Origin: Winogradskyella ludwigii
GTDB taxonomy: Bacteria > Bacteroidota > Bacteroidia > Flavobacteriales > Flavobacteriaceae
Assembly: GCF_013403985.1 (NCBI RefSeq)
Contig: NZ_JABFDF010000004.1
Span: 124,001 to 188,000, forward strand
Reading direction: 5' to 3'
Length of the DNA: 64,000 bases
Positions 8,898 through 16,966 of the stretch are shown piece by piece (the stretch's first letter is position 1; each line of letters starts with the position of its first letter). The position numbers and the translations under genes are program-made. The notes under the pieces are model-generated. The model did no database searches and was not told the origin of the DNA. It was given only the letters and a program-made list of their open reading frames with translations.

Positions 8898-9959
8898 ATG
8901 AAAATACATAATTTTAGTGCAGGTCCATGCGTATTACCAAAATCAGTAATGGAGCAAGCAGCAGCAGCAGTTTTAAACTTTGATGATGGGTTATCTCTTT
9001 TAGAAATCTCACATCGTAGTAAGCCATTTGTAGATGTAATGGAAAATGCAAGATCCTTAGCCTTAGAATTACTAGGATTAGAAGGAAAAGGTTATAAAGC
9101 CTTATTCCTTCAAGGTGGCGCAAGCACTCAGTTTTTAATGGTAGCTTTAAATCTTTTAGAAAAAAGAGCTGGTTACTTAAACTCGGGAACTTGGGCAGAT
9201 AAAGCTATTAAAGAAGGTAAAATCTACGATGACATTTATGAAGTTGGTTCTTCAAAAAGTGCTAATTACAATTATATTCCAAAAGGTTACGATATCCCTG
9301 AAGATTACGATTATTTTCATTGTACTTCTAACAACACTATTTTTGGAACTCAAATGAAAAGTTTCCCAAAAACATCGATTCCAACGGTTTGCGATATGAG
9401 TAGTGATATTTTTTCACGTCAGTTAGATTTTTCTCAATTTGATTTAATCTACGCTGGAGCTCAAAAAAACATGGGACCTGCAGGAACAACTTTAGTTGTG
9501 ATTAAAGAAGATATTTTAGGGAAAGTATCTCGTAAAATCCCTTCTATGATGGATTACAAAACGCACATTAGCAAAGGAAGTATGTTTAATACGCCTCCTG
9601 TGTTTGCGGTTTACGTATCTATGTTAACTATGGAATGGTTAAAAAACTTAGGTGGTATAAAAGCTATCGAAGAAATCAATGAAAAGAAAGCGAGTTTAAT
9701 TTATTCTGAAATAGATTTAAACCCATTATTTAAAGGTTACGCAGCAAAAGAAGATCGTTCTATAATGAATGCTACATTCACATTAGAAAACGAAAATCTA
9801 AAAGAAACTTTTGATGCTATGTGTACAGAAGCTGGTATTAATGGTATTAACGGTCACAGAAGTGTTGGTGGTTATAGAGCATCTATGTATAATGCGTTGT
9901 CTTTAGATAGTGTAAAAGCATTGGTTGAAATCATGAGCGAATTAGAAAGCAAAGCATAA
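8898..9959 (+). CDS. serC: 3-phosphoserine/phosphohydroxythreonine transaminase
   Basis: The 353-residue protein starts MKIHNFSAGPCVLP, the typical SerC opening, and carries the PLP-binding lysine in YAGAQKNMGPAG. Phosphate-binding residues appear in LQGGASTQF and the C-terminal GHRSVGGYRASMYNA. It transaminates 3-phosphohydroxypyruvate with glutamate to phosphoserine in serine biosynthesis, and may also act in pyridoxal phosphate synthesis. The serA-like dehydrogenase follows in the same direction after 130 bases, completing the first two pathway steps. Confidence 0.97.
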   Translation: MKIHNFSAGPCVLPKSVMEQAAAAVLNFDDGLSLLEISHRSKPFVDVMENARSLALELLGLEGKGYKALFLQGGASTQFLMVALNLLEKRAGYLNSGTWADKAIKEGKIYDDIYEVGSSKSANYNYIPKGYDIPEDYDYFHCTSNNTIFGTQMKSFPKTSIPTVCDMSSDIFSRQLDFSQFDLIYAGAQKNMGPAGTTLVVIKEDILGKVSRKIPSMMDYKTHISKGSMFNTPPVFAVYVSMLTMEWLKNLGGIKAIEEINEKKASLIYSEIDLNPLFKGYAAKEDRSIMNATFTLENENLKETFDAMCTEAGINGINGHRSVGGYRASMYNALSLDSVKALVEIMSELESKA

Positions 9960-10089
9960 TAAAATTTGTAGTAGGTCGTTACCTTTTAAATGGTTCATCA
10001 AAGCCATTACCAACTCCAATTAAAAATAATTATAATTTAAAGATTAACTATTGAAAGATGGTTAATCTTTTAAACTTTAAAAACATATA

Positions 10090-11040
10090 ATGAAAGTATT
10101 AGCAAACGATGGAGTTTCTCAAAGTGGAATTAACGCTTTAGAAGCTGCAGGTTACGAAGTAATTACAACCACAGTAGCACAAGAACAATTAGAAAACTAC
10201 ATTAACGAGAAAGATATTTCTGTGTTATTAGTAAGAAGTGCAACAACAGTAAGAAAAGATTTAATAGACAACTGCCCTAACCTAAAGATTATTGGTCGTG
10301 GTGGAGTTGGCATGGATAATATCGATGTTGAATACGCAAGAAGTAAAGGTTTAAACGTTATTAATACTCCTGCAGCTTCTTCACATTCAGTGGCAGAATT
10401 AGTATTTGGTCATTTTTATGGCTTAGCACGTTTTTTACACAACTCTAATCGTGATATGCCATTAGAAGGTGATGCTAACTTTAAAGGTTTAAAAAAATCT
10501 TACGCAAAAGGTATTGAGTTAAAAGGAAAAACTTTAGGTGTTTTAGGTTTTGGACGTATTGGCCAAGCGACGGCAAAAGTGGCTTTAGGTGCAGGAATGA
10601 AAGTTATTGCTTTCGATCCCTTTTTAGAAAAAGCAGATTTAGAATTGGATTTCTTTGATGGTCAGAAAGTAAATTTTGAAATCAAAACAATTTCTAAAGA
10701 AGAGGTTTTAAAACAATCCGACTTTTTAACACTTCACGTACCAGCACAAAAAGATTACGTTATTGACGAAGCAGAATTCAATTTAATGAAAGATGGTGTA
10801 ATTATCGCAAATGCTGCACGTGGTGGAGTTATAAACGAAATTGCACTTGTAAATGCTATAGAAAGCGGAAAAGTTACAGGAGCTGCATTAGATGTTTTTG
10901 AAAAAGAACCAAAACCAGAAATTCAGTTATTAATGAATTCTGCATTATCATTAACACCACATATTGGTGCTGCAACTAATGAAGCGCAAGACAGAATTGG
11001 AACAGAATTAGCACAACAAATTATATCTATTTTAGGATAA
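10090..11040 (+). CDS. serA: D-2-hydroxyacid dehydrogenase, D-3-phosphoglycerate dehydrogenase type
   Basis: This 316-residue cytosolic enzyme has the NAD motif GVLGFGRIGQATAKVAL near residue 152. The catalytic arginine is in NAARGGVINE and the histidine in LTPHIGAAT. It lacks the C-terminal ACT or ASB regulatory domains of long SerA proteins, so serine feedback through ACT is not expected. Its placement directly after serC makes 3-phosphoglycerate oxidation its likely job. A terminator follows at 11074. Confidence 0.9.
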   Translation: MKVLANDGVSQSGINALEAAGYEVITTTVAQEQLENYINEKDISVLLVRSATTVRKDLIDNCPNLKIIGRGGVGMDNIDVEYARSKGLNVINTPAASSHSVAELVFGHFYGLARFLHNSNRDMPLEGDANFKGLKKSYAKGIELKGKTLGVLGFGRIGQATAKVALGAGMKVIAFDPFLEKADLELDFFDGQKVNFEIKTISKEEVLKQSDFLTLHVPAQKDYVIDEAEFNLMKDGVIIANAARGGVINEIALVNAIESGKVTGAALDVFEKEPKPEIQLLMNSALSLTPHIGAATNEAQDRIGTELAQQIISILG

Positions 11041-11073
11041 TTTTAAAATTATGTGACCAAACAACAAAAAATG

Positions 11074-11099
11074 AGTCCTACTATTGTGGGACTTTTTTT
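11074..11099 (+). terminator. Intrinsic terminator after serA
   Basis: AGTCCTAC pairs with GTGGGACT (one G-U pair) around a TATT loop and is followed by seven T residues. Confidence 0.85.
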
Positions 11100-11146
11100 G
11101 TAACTTGAAATGTTTCAATTTATTAACCTTTAATTAAATAAAAAAA

Positions 11147-11782
11147 ATGGCAGGAATATTAGACTTATTAAACAGCGATTTAGGAAAGAATATTATTAGT
11201 GGAGTATCTGGTTCTACAGGAACTGATGAAGCTAAAACAAGTAGCGTATTAACTATGGCGTTACCTGTATTAATGAAAGCAATGCAACGTAACGCCTCTA
11301 CACCAGAAGGTGCAGCAGGACTTATGGGTGCTTTAAGCGGGAATAGCGGAAGTATACTTGACAACCTTGGTGGTTTATTTGATGGTGGTGTAGATGAAAG
11401 CGTAAAAAATGACGGATCAAAAATTCTTGGTCACGTATTAGGAAGTAAGCAGCAAGGTGTAGAACAAGTTATTGGTCAAAAATCTGGTTTAGATGCGGGT
11501 TCTGTAGCAAATATTCTTAAAGTAGCAGCTCCAATATTAATGGGTGTTTTAGGAAAACAAGCAAGTCAAAACAACGTGAGTTCTCAATCTGACATTAGCG
11601 GTCTTTTAGGAGGTTTACTTGGTGGAAATGATAGTGCAAATGAACAAAATTTCTTAGAAAAAATATTAGATGCAGATGGTGACGGAAGCGTTATAGACGA
11701 TGTTGCTGGTATGGTACTAGGAGGAGATAGCAAAAGTTCTGGAGGAATTGGTGGTCTTTTAGGAGGAATCTTCGGAAAATAA
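11147..11782 (+). CDS. DUF937 domain-containing protein
   Basis: The 211-residue protein is rich in glycine, alanine, serine and leucine and consists of helices broken by GG pairs. It starts with MAGILDLLNSDLGKNIISGVSGSTG and has TMALPVLMKAM and APILMGVLGKQAS repeats typical of DUF937. Near the C-terminus is DADGDGSVIDDVAG, an EF-hand-like calcium loop also common in this family, before a glycine-rich tail. No signal peptide is seen. The function of DUF937 is not established. It lies between two terminators, so it is probably monocistronic. Confidence 0.88.
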   Translation: MAGILDLLNSDLGKNIISGVSGSTGTDEAKTSSVLTMALPVLMKAMQRNASTPEGAAGLMGALSGNSGSILDNLGGLFDGGVDESVKNDGSKILGHVLGSKQQGVEQVIGQKSGLDAGSVANILKVAAPILMGVLGKQASQNNVSSQSDISGLLGGLLGGNDSANEQNFLEKILDADGDGSVIDDVAGMVLGGDSKSSGGIGGLLGGIFGK

Positions 11783-11806
11783 TAATTCCATTTTTATATA
11801 GATATA

Positions 11807-11840
11807 AGCAGTTCGTTAATAGCGAGCTGCTTTTTTTTTT
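11807..11840 (+). terminator. Intrinsic terminator after the DUF937 gene
   Basis: AGCAGTTCG pairs with CGAGCTGCT over nine positions (one G-U pair) around a 7-base loop, followed by a run of about ten T residues. Confidence 0.88.
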
Positions 11841-12079
11841 ATAAAATGTATAAACTTTCAAAAAGAACGGCTTCACGCATTCAAAAGGTAAGTTTACGTA
11901 TTCCTTATTTTATAATCTTAAAACAAGTGGTTACTTTGAAGTGTTAAAACCATATAAGCTTAATTTGGTAACAACATTTTTTTAATACCTTTAATACTTT
12001 TGAAACGTATATGTTTAATAGTATTTAATCTAAAGAATGATTAGTAAATAAACAATATATAGAACTAAAAAACAATTAC

Positions 12080-12517
12080 ATGAAAAAGACAATCCCTTTT
12101 ATTATCATCCTCATTTTAATTGCGAGTTGTAAATCTTACAATAATACACCTACAATTAATAATGATAACGACTACAGCTTTACACAAGGCGACACTGTTT
12201 CTATTAGTAGTGACGAAACCGATTATGAAATTATTATCATAGAACCAGGCTTTAATTCTTGGCTAATGAGCACAGCACGACCAGAAGGCTATTATTCTCA
12301 AGAATGGTTAGAATCTAGGAATGCTATACTTGTGCAAGGATGGAATCAAAGAAATCTTCAACCTTTAACATACGATCCTAATCTTTATGAAATCCGTATT
12401 GATTATGATACTAATTCAGATTATGGATATGACGTTAATTACAAGCTCTATAATTACTTTGTATATTTTCAATTAAAATACAAACAAAAGCTTTCCTCTT
12501 TTACAGCAAGAATTTAA
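12080..12517 (+). CDS. DUF6146-like lipoprotein
   Basis: This 145-residue protein has a lipoprotein signal peptide (MKKTIPFIIILILIASC, with the lipid-modified cysteine at residue 17). A low-complexity linker rich in N, T and D follows, then a compact domain containing EPGFNSWLMSTARPEGYYSQ and WNQRN. I recall this W-L-x-T-x-A-R-P-x-x-Y pattern from flavobacterial DUF6146 lipoproteins; no function is known. It should sit in the periplasm or outer membrane, facing inward or outward. The 240 bases upstream hold no other gene. Confidence 0.75.
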   Translation: MKKTIPFIIILILIASCKSYNNTPTINNDNDYSFTQGDTVSISSDETDYEIIIIEPGFNSWLMSTARPEGYYSQEWLESRNAILVQGWNQRNLQPLTYDPNLYEIRIDYDTNSDYGYDVNYKLYNYFVYFQLKYKQKLSSFTARI

Positions 12518-12540
12518 AGAATTAATACATCTTTATTCAC

Positions 12541-12548
12541 TAATTTTG
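12541..12548 (+). promoter_or_regulatory. Putative -7 box for the DUF6787-like gene
   Basis: TAATTTTG fits TAnnTTTG. It overlaps an in-frame TTG at 12546 and so supports the downstream ATG at 12567 as the real start. Confidence 0.5.
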
Positions 12549-12566
12549 CAGCACGTTAAATGTGTT

Positions 12567-13061
12567 ATGGAAAAATTTAAAAAACAATGGGAAATTCAAC
12601 ACAATTGGCAGTTGTTATTTCCCTTTTTTGGTTTGCTTATTCTGGGATATTCAGCTTTTAAAATTGCAAATGCTATTGTAAAAGATTATGGTTTATTAGT
12701 TACTATAATAATTTCAATCGTCATATTTGCTGGTCTGCTCAAATTCGTTTTATTCACTTTTAAAAAACTAGAAAAGAAATGGATTTTAGACTATAAATGG
12801 GAAATGATCCGTGTATTTATGGTATTTGCCTTCACAGGCTCATCTTCTTTGTTTGTTGGACGACCAATAATAAAACTTATAGGAATTACTAAAGAAAACT
12901 TAAATCCTGTTCTCTACTGGTTTTTATTCATTATCATTGGTCTTATTTTTTATCAAATCCTTTTAGTTAGCTTTGGATGGCTTTTTGGTCAATTCAAATT
13001 TTTCTGGGAATTTGAGAAGAAAATGCTAAGGAGATTTGGACTTAAACGTTTTTTAGATTGA
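12567..13061 (+). CDS. DUF6787-like membrane protein
   Basis: I choose the ATG at 12567 (MEKFKKQWEI, 164 residues) because a -7 box overlaps the upstream TTG. The protein has about four hydrophobic helices. The second half (YKWEMIRVFMVFAFTGSSSLFVGRPI, then YQILLVSFGWLFGQFKFFWEFEKK) resembles the DUF6787 family I know from flavobacteria, and the first half looks like a diverged copy of the same layout. It is an inner-membrane protein of unknown function. Its TGA overlaps the TTG start of the next gene, suggesting the metal-uptake-like operon begins here. Confidence 0.72.
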   Translation: MEKFKKQWEIQHNWQLLFPFFGLLILGYSAFKIANAIVKDYGLLVTIIISIVIFAGLLKFVLFTFKKLEKKWILDYKWEMIRVFMVFAFTGSSSLFVGRPIIKLIGITKENLNPVLYWFLFIIIGLIFYQILLVSFGWLFGQFKFFWEFEKKMLRRFGLKRFLD

Positions 13062-13399
13062 ATATAAAAACAGCAATTACATCTTTATTTAAAACATTAG
13101 CATTAGTGCTAGTGCTCGCTGTGCTATTTCCTTCTGCTGTAAAATTTTCACATGCTTTTACACATCATTCTCATAAAGTTTGTGACTCTGATAATGAGCA
13201 TAATACTCACTTTCACGAATCTGATTACGCTTGTGATTTTTATAAATTTAAACTCACAAACACACAGTTCTTGGTTGTCTATGACTATGATACAATAGCT
13301 CGTAACAAAACGACCAAGACATTTTCTACGCATTATATTTCTTTTAAAAATTATCAGCAATTAACAAGGTTTGTTAGAGGTCCGCCTCAAGTAAGTTAG
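13058..13399 (+). CDS. Small secreted His/Cys-rich protein preceding a TonB receptor
   Basis: The 113-residue frame starts with TTG overlapping the previous stop (TTGA), with no in-frame ATG before the hydrophobic segment. A signal peptide or anchor (LALVLVLAVLFPSAVKFSHA) is followed by a cluster of His and Cys residues (HHSHKVCDSDNEHNTHFHES). This is likely to bind a transition metal. The C-terminal part is basic and shows no known domain. Its position 39 bases before the TonB receptor suggests it assists or senses import of a metal ion at the cell envelope. Function is inferred from composition and context only. Confidence 0.68.
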   Translation: MNIKTAITSLFKTLALVLVLAVLFPSAVKFSHAFTHHSHKVCDSDNEHNTHFHESDYACDFYKFKLTNTQFLVVYDYDTIARNKTTKTFSTHYISFKNYQQLTRFVRGPPQVS

Positions 13400-13438
13400 A
13401 GTTTTAATTTTCTAATTACATTAATAAATCTATTCTTA

Positions 13439-15835
13439 ATGAAACGATTAATTATTGGTCTAGTTATAGCTATATCCAGCTTTAGCTATGGTCAAAATTG
13501 CACTTACACCTTTTTAAGCGAATTAAAAGATTTTCATGATGGGTCAGCTATCGAATCTGCAACTATCTATCAAAAAGAAAATGATAGCTATGCTTTTTCG
13601 GATTTGGATGGTAAATTCAAAATTGAAAATTTATGTGCAGGAACTTTAACATTAACTATTTCTCATGCCAATTGTGAAACTAAAACAGTGAGTTTTGAAA
13701 TCATTGGTGATACTTTTAAAACCATTTTAATAGAACATCACATTGAGGAACTCATGGAAGTTTCAGTCACAGCACATGTTGATAAAAAGGAAACCAAAAC
13801 AGCCCAAGAAACCGTACTTAAGGAGCTTACTCTAAAAAAGTATTCTGCTTTAAGTATTGGAGATGCGTTGAAGGAGGTTGCTGGAGTTTCTTCTATTAAT
13901 ACGGGGAGTTCTATCGTTAAACCTATGATTAACGGTATGCACAGTAGTAGATTAATTATGTTAAATAATAATGTAAGACTACAAGACCAAGATTGGGGAA
14001 TTGAGCATGCACCTAACATTGATGTTAATGCAGCATCTCAAATCTCTGTTATAAAAGGTGCTGGAGCACTCGCCTATGGAGGTGATGCCATAGGAGGAGT
14101 TGTTGTTGTAAATCCCGCTCGTGTATTTTTAAAAGATACATTATTTGGAAAAACAACATTGAGTGGTCAATCTAATGGTAGAGGCTATTCGGCTAATACA
14201 AAATTAAGTAAGTACACTAAAAAAGGTTGGTTTGCATCTGTACAAGCGTCACTAAAACAAAATGGTGATTTTGAAACTCCAGATTATGTATTAACCAATA
14301 CTGGATCTAATTCTAAAGGTTTTACTTTTCGTGGTGGAAAGCAAAATTTTGAGTCTGGATTTGAAGTTTTTTATAGTTATCTCAATAATGAAATAGGTAT
14401 TCTTAAAGCTTCTCATATTGGTAACATTGAAGATTTAGTAAGCGCTATCAATAGTTTAGAACCTTTAGTAATAGAAGATTTTAGTTATGATATAAACGCA
14501 CCTAAACAAGATGTAACGCATCAACTTGCTAAGGTCATGTATTACAAACGTTTTAATAATTTTGGAAAAGTAAATTTGCAATACGATTACCAAAATAATC
14601 AACGTTTTGAATATGATATTCGTGTAGGCGATGATAGAGATAAAGCCGCTTTAGATCTCAAGCTTCAAACCCATACCCTATCTTCAGATATTGTGCTAGA
14701 TGCCTTTTCTGACTATAAATTGAAGTTTGGAATTATGGGCAGATATCAAAATAATTTTGCCAATCCAGATACTGGTGTAAGACGCTTAATTCCGGATTAT
14801 GACAAGTATGATTTTGGTATTTATGCTACAGCAGAACATAATTTAAATTCTAAAATGACTTTAGATTTTGGTTTGCGTTATGATTTCAATCGTATTGATG
14901 CTAAGAAATTTTATTTTACATCACGTTGGGAAGAACGTGGTTATGATGAAGATTTTTCGGATCTTATTATTGATGATTTAGGAACACAATTACTAGTAAA
15001 CCCTGTGTTTGATTATCATAATTTTTCTGTTTCTGCAGGATTTAACTATCAACTTAATGAGCATAATAGTTTTATCGGAAACTATAGCTTATCTAGTAGA
15101 CCACCAAATCCTTCAGAATTATTTAGTGATGGCTTACACCACTCTGCCGCAAGAATAGAGCTGGGTGATTTAAATTTAACTAAAGAAACTTCTAATAGAG
15201 TTTCTGCAAGTTATAACTATAATTCAACTCAATTTAACTTAACAGCAGAAGCTTTTTATAATCACATTAATGATTATATGTATATAGAACCAACAGGTAT
15301 AGAGCAAACCATAAGAGGTGCTTTTCCTGTTTGGGAATATTTACAAACTAATGCCGAGTTATACGGTATCGATTTAAGTGCAAACTATAATTATAATGCG
15401 CATTTTAATTTTTCAAATAAATCTTCTTACACCGTAGGAAATGATATTGAAAATGATAGACCGCTTATAAATATACCTGCTTTTAATACTCGAAACAGTA
15501 TAACTTACACTAATGATTGGAAACAATTTTCAGCGTCATTGACAAGTGATTGGACTTTTGAACAAACCAGATATCCAGATAATAACTTTGAAACGTACAT
15601 TGCAGCTATAGACGAAACAGTTTTAGTGGATGTAAGTACACCTCCAAGTGCTTATCAATTGTTAAACTTTTATTCTGAAGTTACCTTAGAAACTTCAGCT
15701 AAAACCAATCTAAATATTGCTCTTAGCGTGAACAATTTATTAGACACTAACTACAGAGCTTACTTAAACCGCCTTCGTTATTTTGCTGATGACATGGGAA
15801 GAAATATAATGTTACAATTACAATATAACTATTAA
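13439..15835 (+). CDS. TonB-dependent outer-membrane receptor
   Basis: The 798-residue protein has a signal peptide ending near SFSYGQ (residue 19). A carboxypeptidase-like beta-sandwich follows (residues about 28-100), then a plug domain containing SALSIGDALKEVAGVSSIN and SQISVIKGAGALAYGGDAIGG. The rest is a long beta-barrel ending in an aromatic-terminated strand (MLQLQYNY). It imports a substrate across the outer membrane with TonB energy. The preceding His-rich peptide and following lipoprotein point to a metal ion or metal complex, not a glycan; no SusD partner is present. Confidence 0.92.
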   Translation: MKRLIIGLVIAISSFSYGQNCTYTFLSELKDFHDGSAIESATIYQKENDSYAFSDLDGKFKIENLCAGTLTLTISHANCETKTVSFEIIGDTFKTILIEHHIEELMEVSVTAHVDKKETKTAQETVLKELTLKKYSALSIGDALKEVAGVSSINTGSSIVKPMINGMHSSRLIMLNNNVRLQDQDWGIEHAPNIDVNAASQISVIKGAGALAYGGDAIGGVVVVNPARVFLKDTLFGKTTLSGQSNGRGYSANTKLSKYTKKGWFASVQASLKQNGDFETPDYVLTNTGSNSKGFTFRGGKQNFESGFEVFYSYLNNEIGILKASHIGNIEDLVSAINSLEPLVIEDFSYDINAPKQDVTHQLAKVMYYKRFNNFGKVNLQYDYQNNQRFEYDIRVGDDRDKAALDLKLQTHTLSSDIVLDAFSDYKLKFGIMGRYQNNFANPDTGVRRLIPDYDKYDFGIYATAEHNLNSKMTLDFGLRYDFNRIDAKKFYFTSRWEERGYDEDFSDLIIDDLGTQLLVNPVFDYHNFSVSAGFNYQLNEHNSFIGNYSLSSRPPNPSELFSDGLHHSAARIELGDLNLTKETSNRVSASYNYNSTQFNLTAEAFYNHINDYMYIEPTGIEQTIRGAFPVWEYLQTNAELYGIDLSANYNYNAHFNFSNKSSYTVGNDIENDRPLINIPAFNTRNSITYTNDWKQFSASLTSDWTFEQTRYPDNNFETYIAAIDETVLVDVSTPPSAYQLLNFYSEVTLETSAKTNLNIALSVNNLLDTNYRAYLNRLRYFADDMGRNIMLQLQYNY

Positions 15836-15848
15836 AAAAATCAAAAAC

Positions 15849-16421
15849 ATGAAAACAATTAAATACCTATTTTTATCTATATTAAGTTTATCTGCTTTAG
15901 TATCTTGTTCATCTGATGACGACACACCAGAAGTTGTAAATGAAGAAGAAGTAATTACAACCGTTCGTTTAGAATTAACAGCAACTAGTGGTGATATTGT
16001 AGTACTTCAAAGTCAAGATTTGGATGGAGAAGGACCTGATGAACCTGTTTATACTATTGAAGGAAGTATTTTAGCTAACACAGAATATGTTGGTGAAATT
16101 CAATTTTTAAACGAACTTGAAAGTCCTGCTGAAGATATTACCTTAGAAGTTTTAGAAGAAGCTTTAGATCACCAAGTGTTTTATATATATACTACAAATA
16201 ATGCTGGTAGTACTGTAACTTATACTGACCTGGATAGTGATGGCAACCCAATTGGTGTAGCTACGACATTTAATTCTGGTTCTGTTTCAACAGGTAATAC
16301 ATTAGTTGTTCAATTAATACATGAGCCAAACAAAACTGGAGACGGTGTAAGTAACGGAGACGTAACTAATGCAAATGGATCTATAGATGCTAATGTGACG
16401 TTTACATATGATGTTAACTAA
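15849..16421 (+). CDS. TonB receptor-associated lipoprotein
   Basis: This 190-residue protein has a lipoprotein signal (LSALVSCSSDDD, cysteine at residue 20) followed by an acidic linker. A domain of alternating strands then contains LTATSGDIVVLQSQDLDGEG and acidic loops such as TDLDSDGNPIG. It begins 13 bases after the receptor stop and ends at a terminator, so it is the last gene of the operon. Related flavobacterial proteins beside TonB receptors are sometimes named as periplasmic-binding-fold lipoproteins; that name is from memory and the function is unproven. Acidic surface loops would fit cation binding. Confidence 0.72.
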   Translation: MKTIKYLFLSILSLSALVSCSSDDDTPEVVNEEEVITTVRLELTATSGDIVVLQSQDLDGEGPDEPVYTIEGSILANTEYVGEIQFLNELESPAEDITLEVLEEALDHQVFYIYTTNNAGSTVTYTDLDSDGNPIGVATTFNSGSVSTGNTLVVQLIHEPNKTGDGVSNGDVTNANGSIDANVTFTYDVN

Positions 16422-16437
16422 AGTATCTTTTTAAAAT

Positions 16438-16469
16438 TAAAAAAAGCACTCAATTTGAGTGCTTTTTTT
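16438..16469. terminator. Bidirectional intrinsic terminator
   Basis: AAAAGCACTCA pairs with TGAGTGCTTTT around a short AT loop, with A and T runs on the two sides. It separates convergent genes ending at 16421 and 16468. Confidence 0.88.
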
Positions 16470-16746
16470 ATGCTTTTATTTCTGGTGTCACTTTTTTAAT
16501 AACGTAAGTATAAAACCACATCATTGTAAATGTTGGTATCACATCAAAACCAGGTAAAGCTTCTTCGACAAAAGTAATAACTCCTGCAATTTTCCCAGCC
16601 TTTCCTGCATATAGACGTGTCATTAACCAAGCTGAAATTGGTGCCCAAACAACATCTGAAAACTCACCAATTCCAGGAATTATAAATGAGACTAAACCTA
16701 AGGCATCAAAAAGAATACCTATTCCTAATTTTTTGTATTTATTCAT
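16468..16746 (-). CDS. Small conserved membrane protein, 92 residues
   Basis: The protein has about three hydrophobic segments (LGIGILFDALGLVSFIIPGI, WAPISAWLMTRLYA, TFTMMWFYTYVI) separated by short loops with a conserved-looking GKAGKIAG. Proteins of this shape are common in Bacteroidota but I know no function. It has an ATG start and a terminator directly downstream, and stands alone. Confidence 0.7.
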   Translation of the reverse strand: MNKYKKLGIGILFDALGLVSFIIPGIGEFSDVVWAPISAWLMTRLYAGKAGKIAGVITFVEEALPGFDVIPTFTMMWFYTYVIKKVTPEIKA

Positions 16747-16889
16747 ATAATGTATTAATTACTACTTTATTTAAAGCAATAATTATTCCAAAAAAATTAA
16801 CACTGTCACTTTTGTATTTCCGCTTCATAGCGAGACTTCAAACTTCATTTTTTAACGTTTAATTAAGAGTTTTGCTGAACATGAGAACT

Positions 16890-16897
16890 TAGCTTTG
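16890..16897 (+). promoter_or_regulatory. Putative promoter of the DUF5916 gene
   Basis: TAGCTTTG fits the TAnnTTTG -7 box, with TTTTG at 16870-16874 about 15 bases upstream as a possible, slightly close -33 box. The leader would be about 65 bases. Confidence 0.5.
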
Positions 16898-16966
16898 TAA
16901 ACATACAGATGTCATAACCGCTAAATAATTGCATCTATACCCTATTTTAAACGACCAAAACTAATT

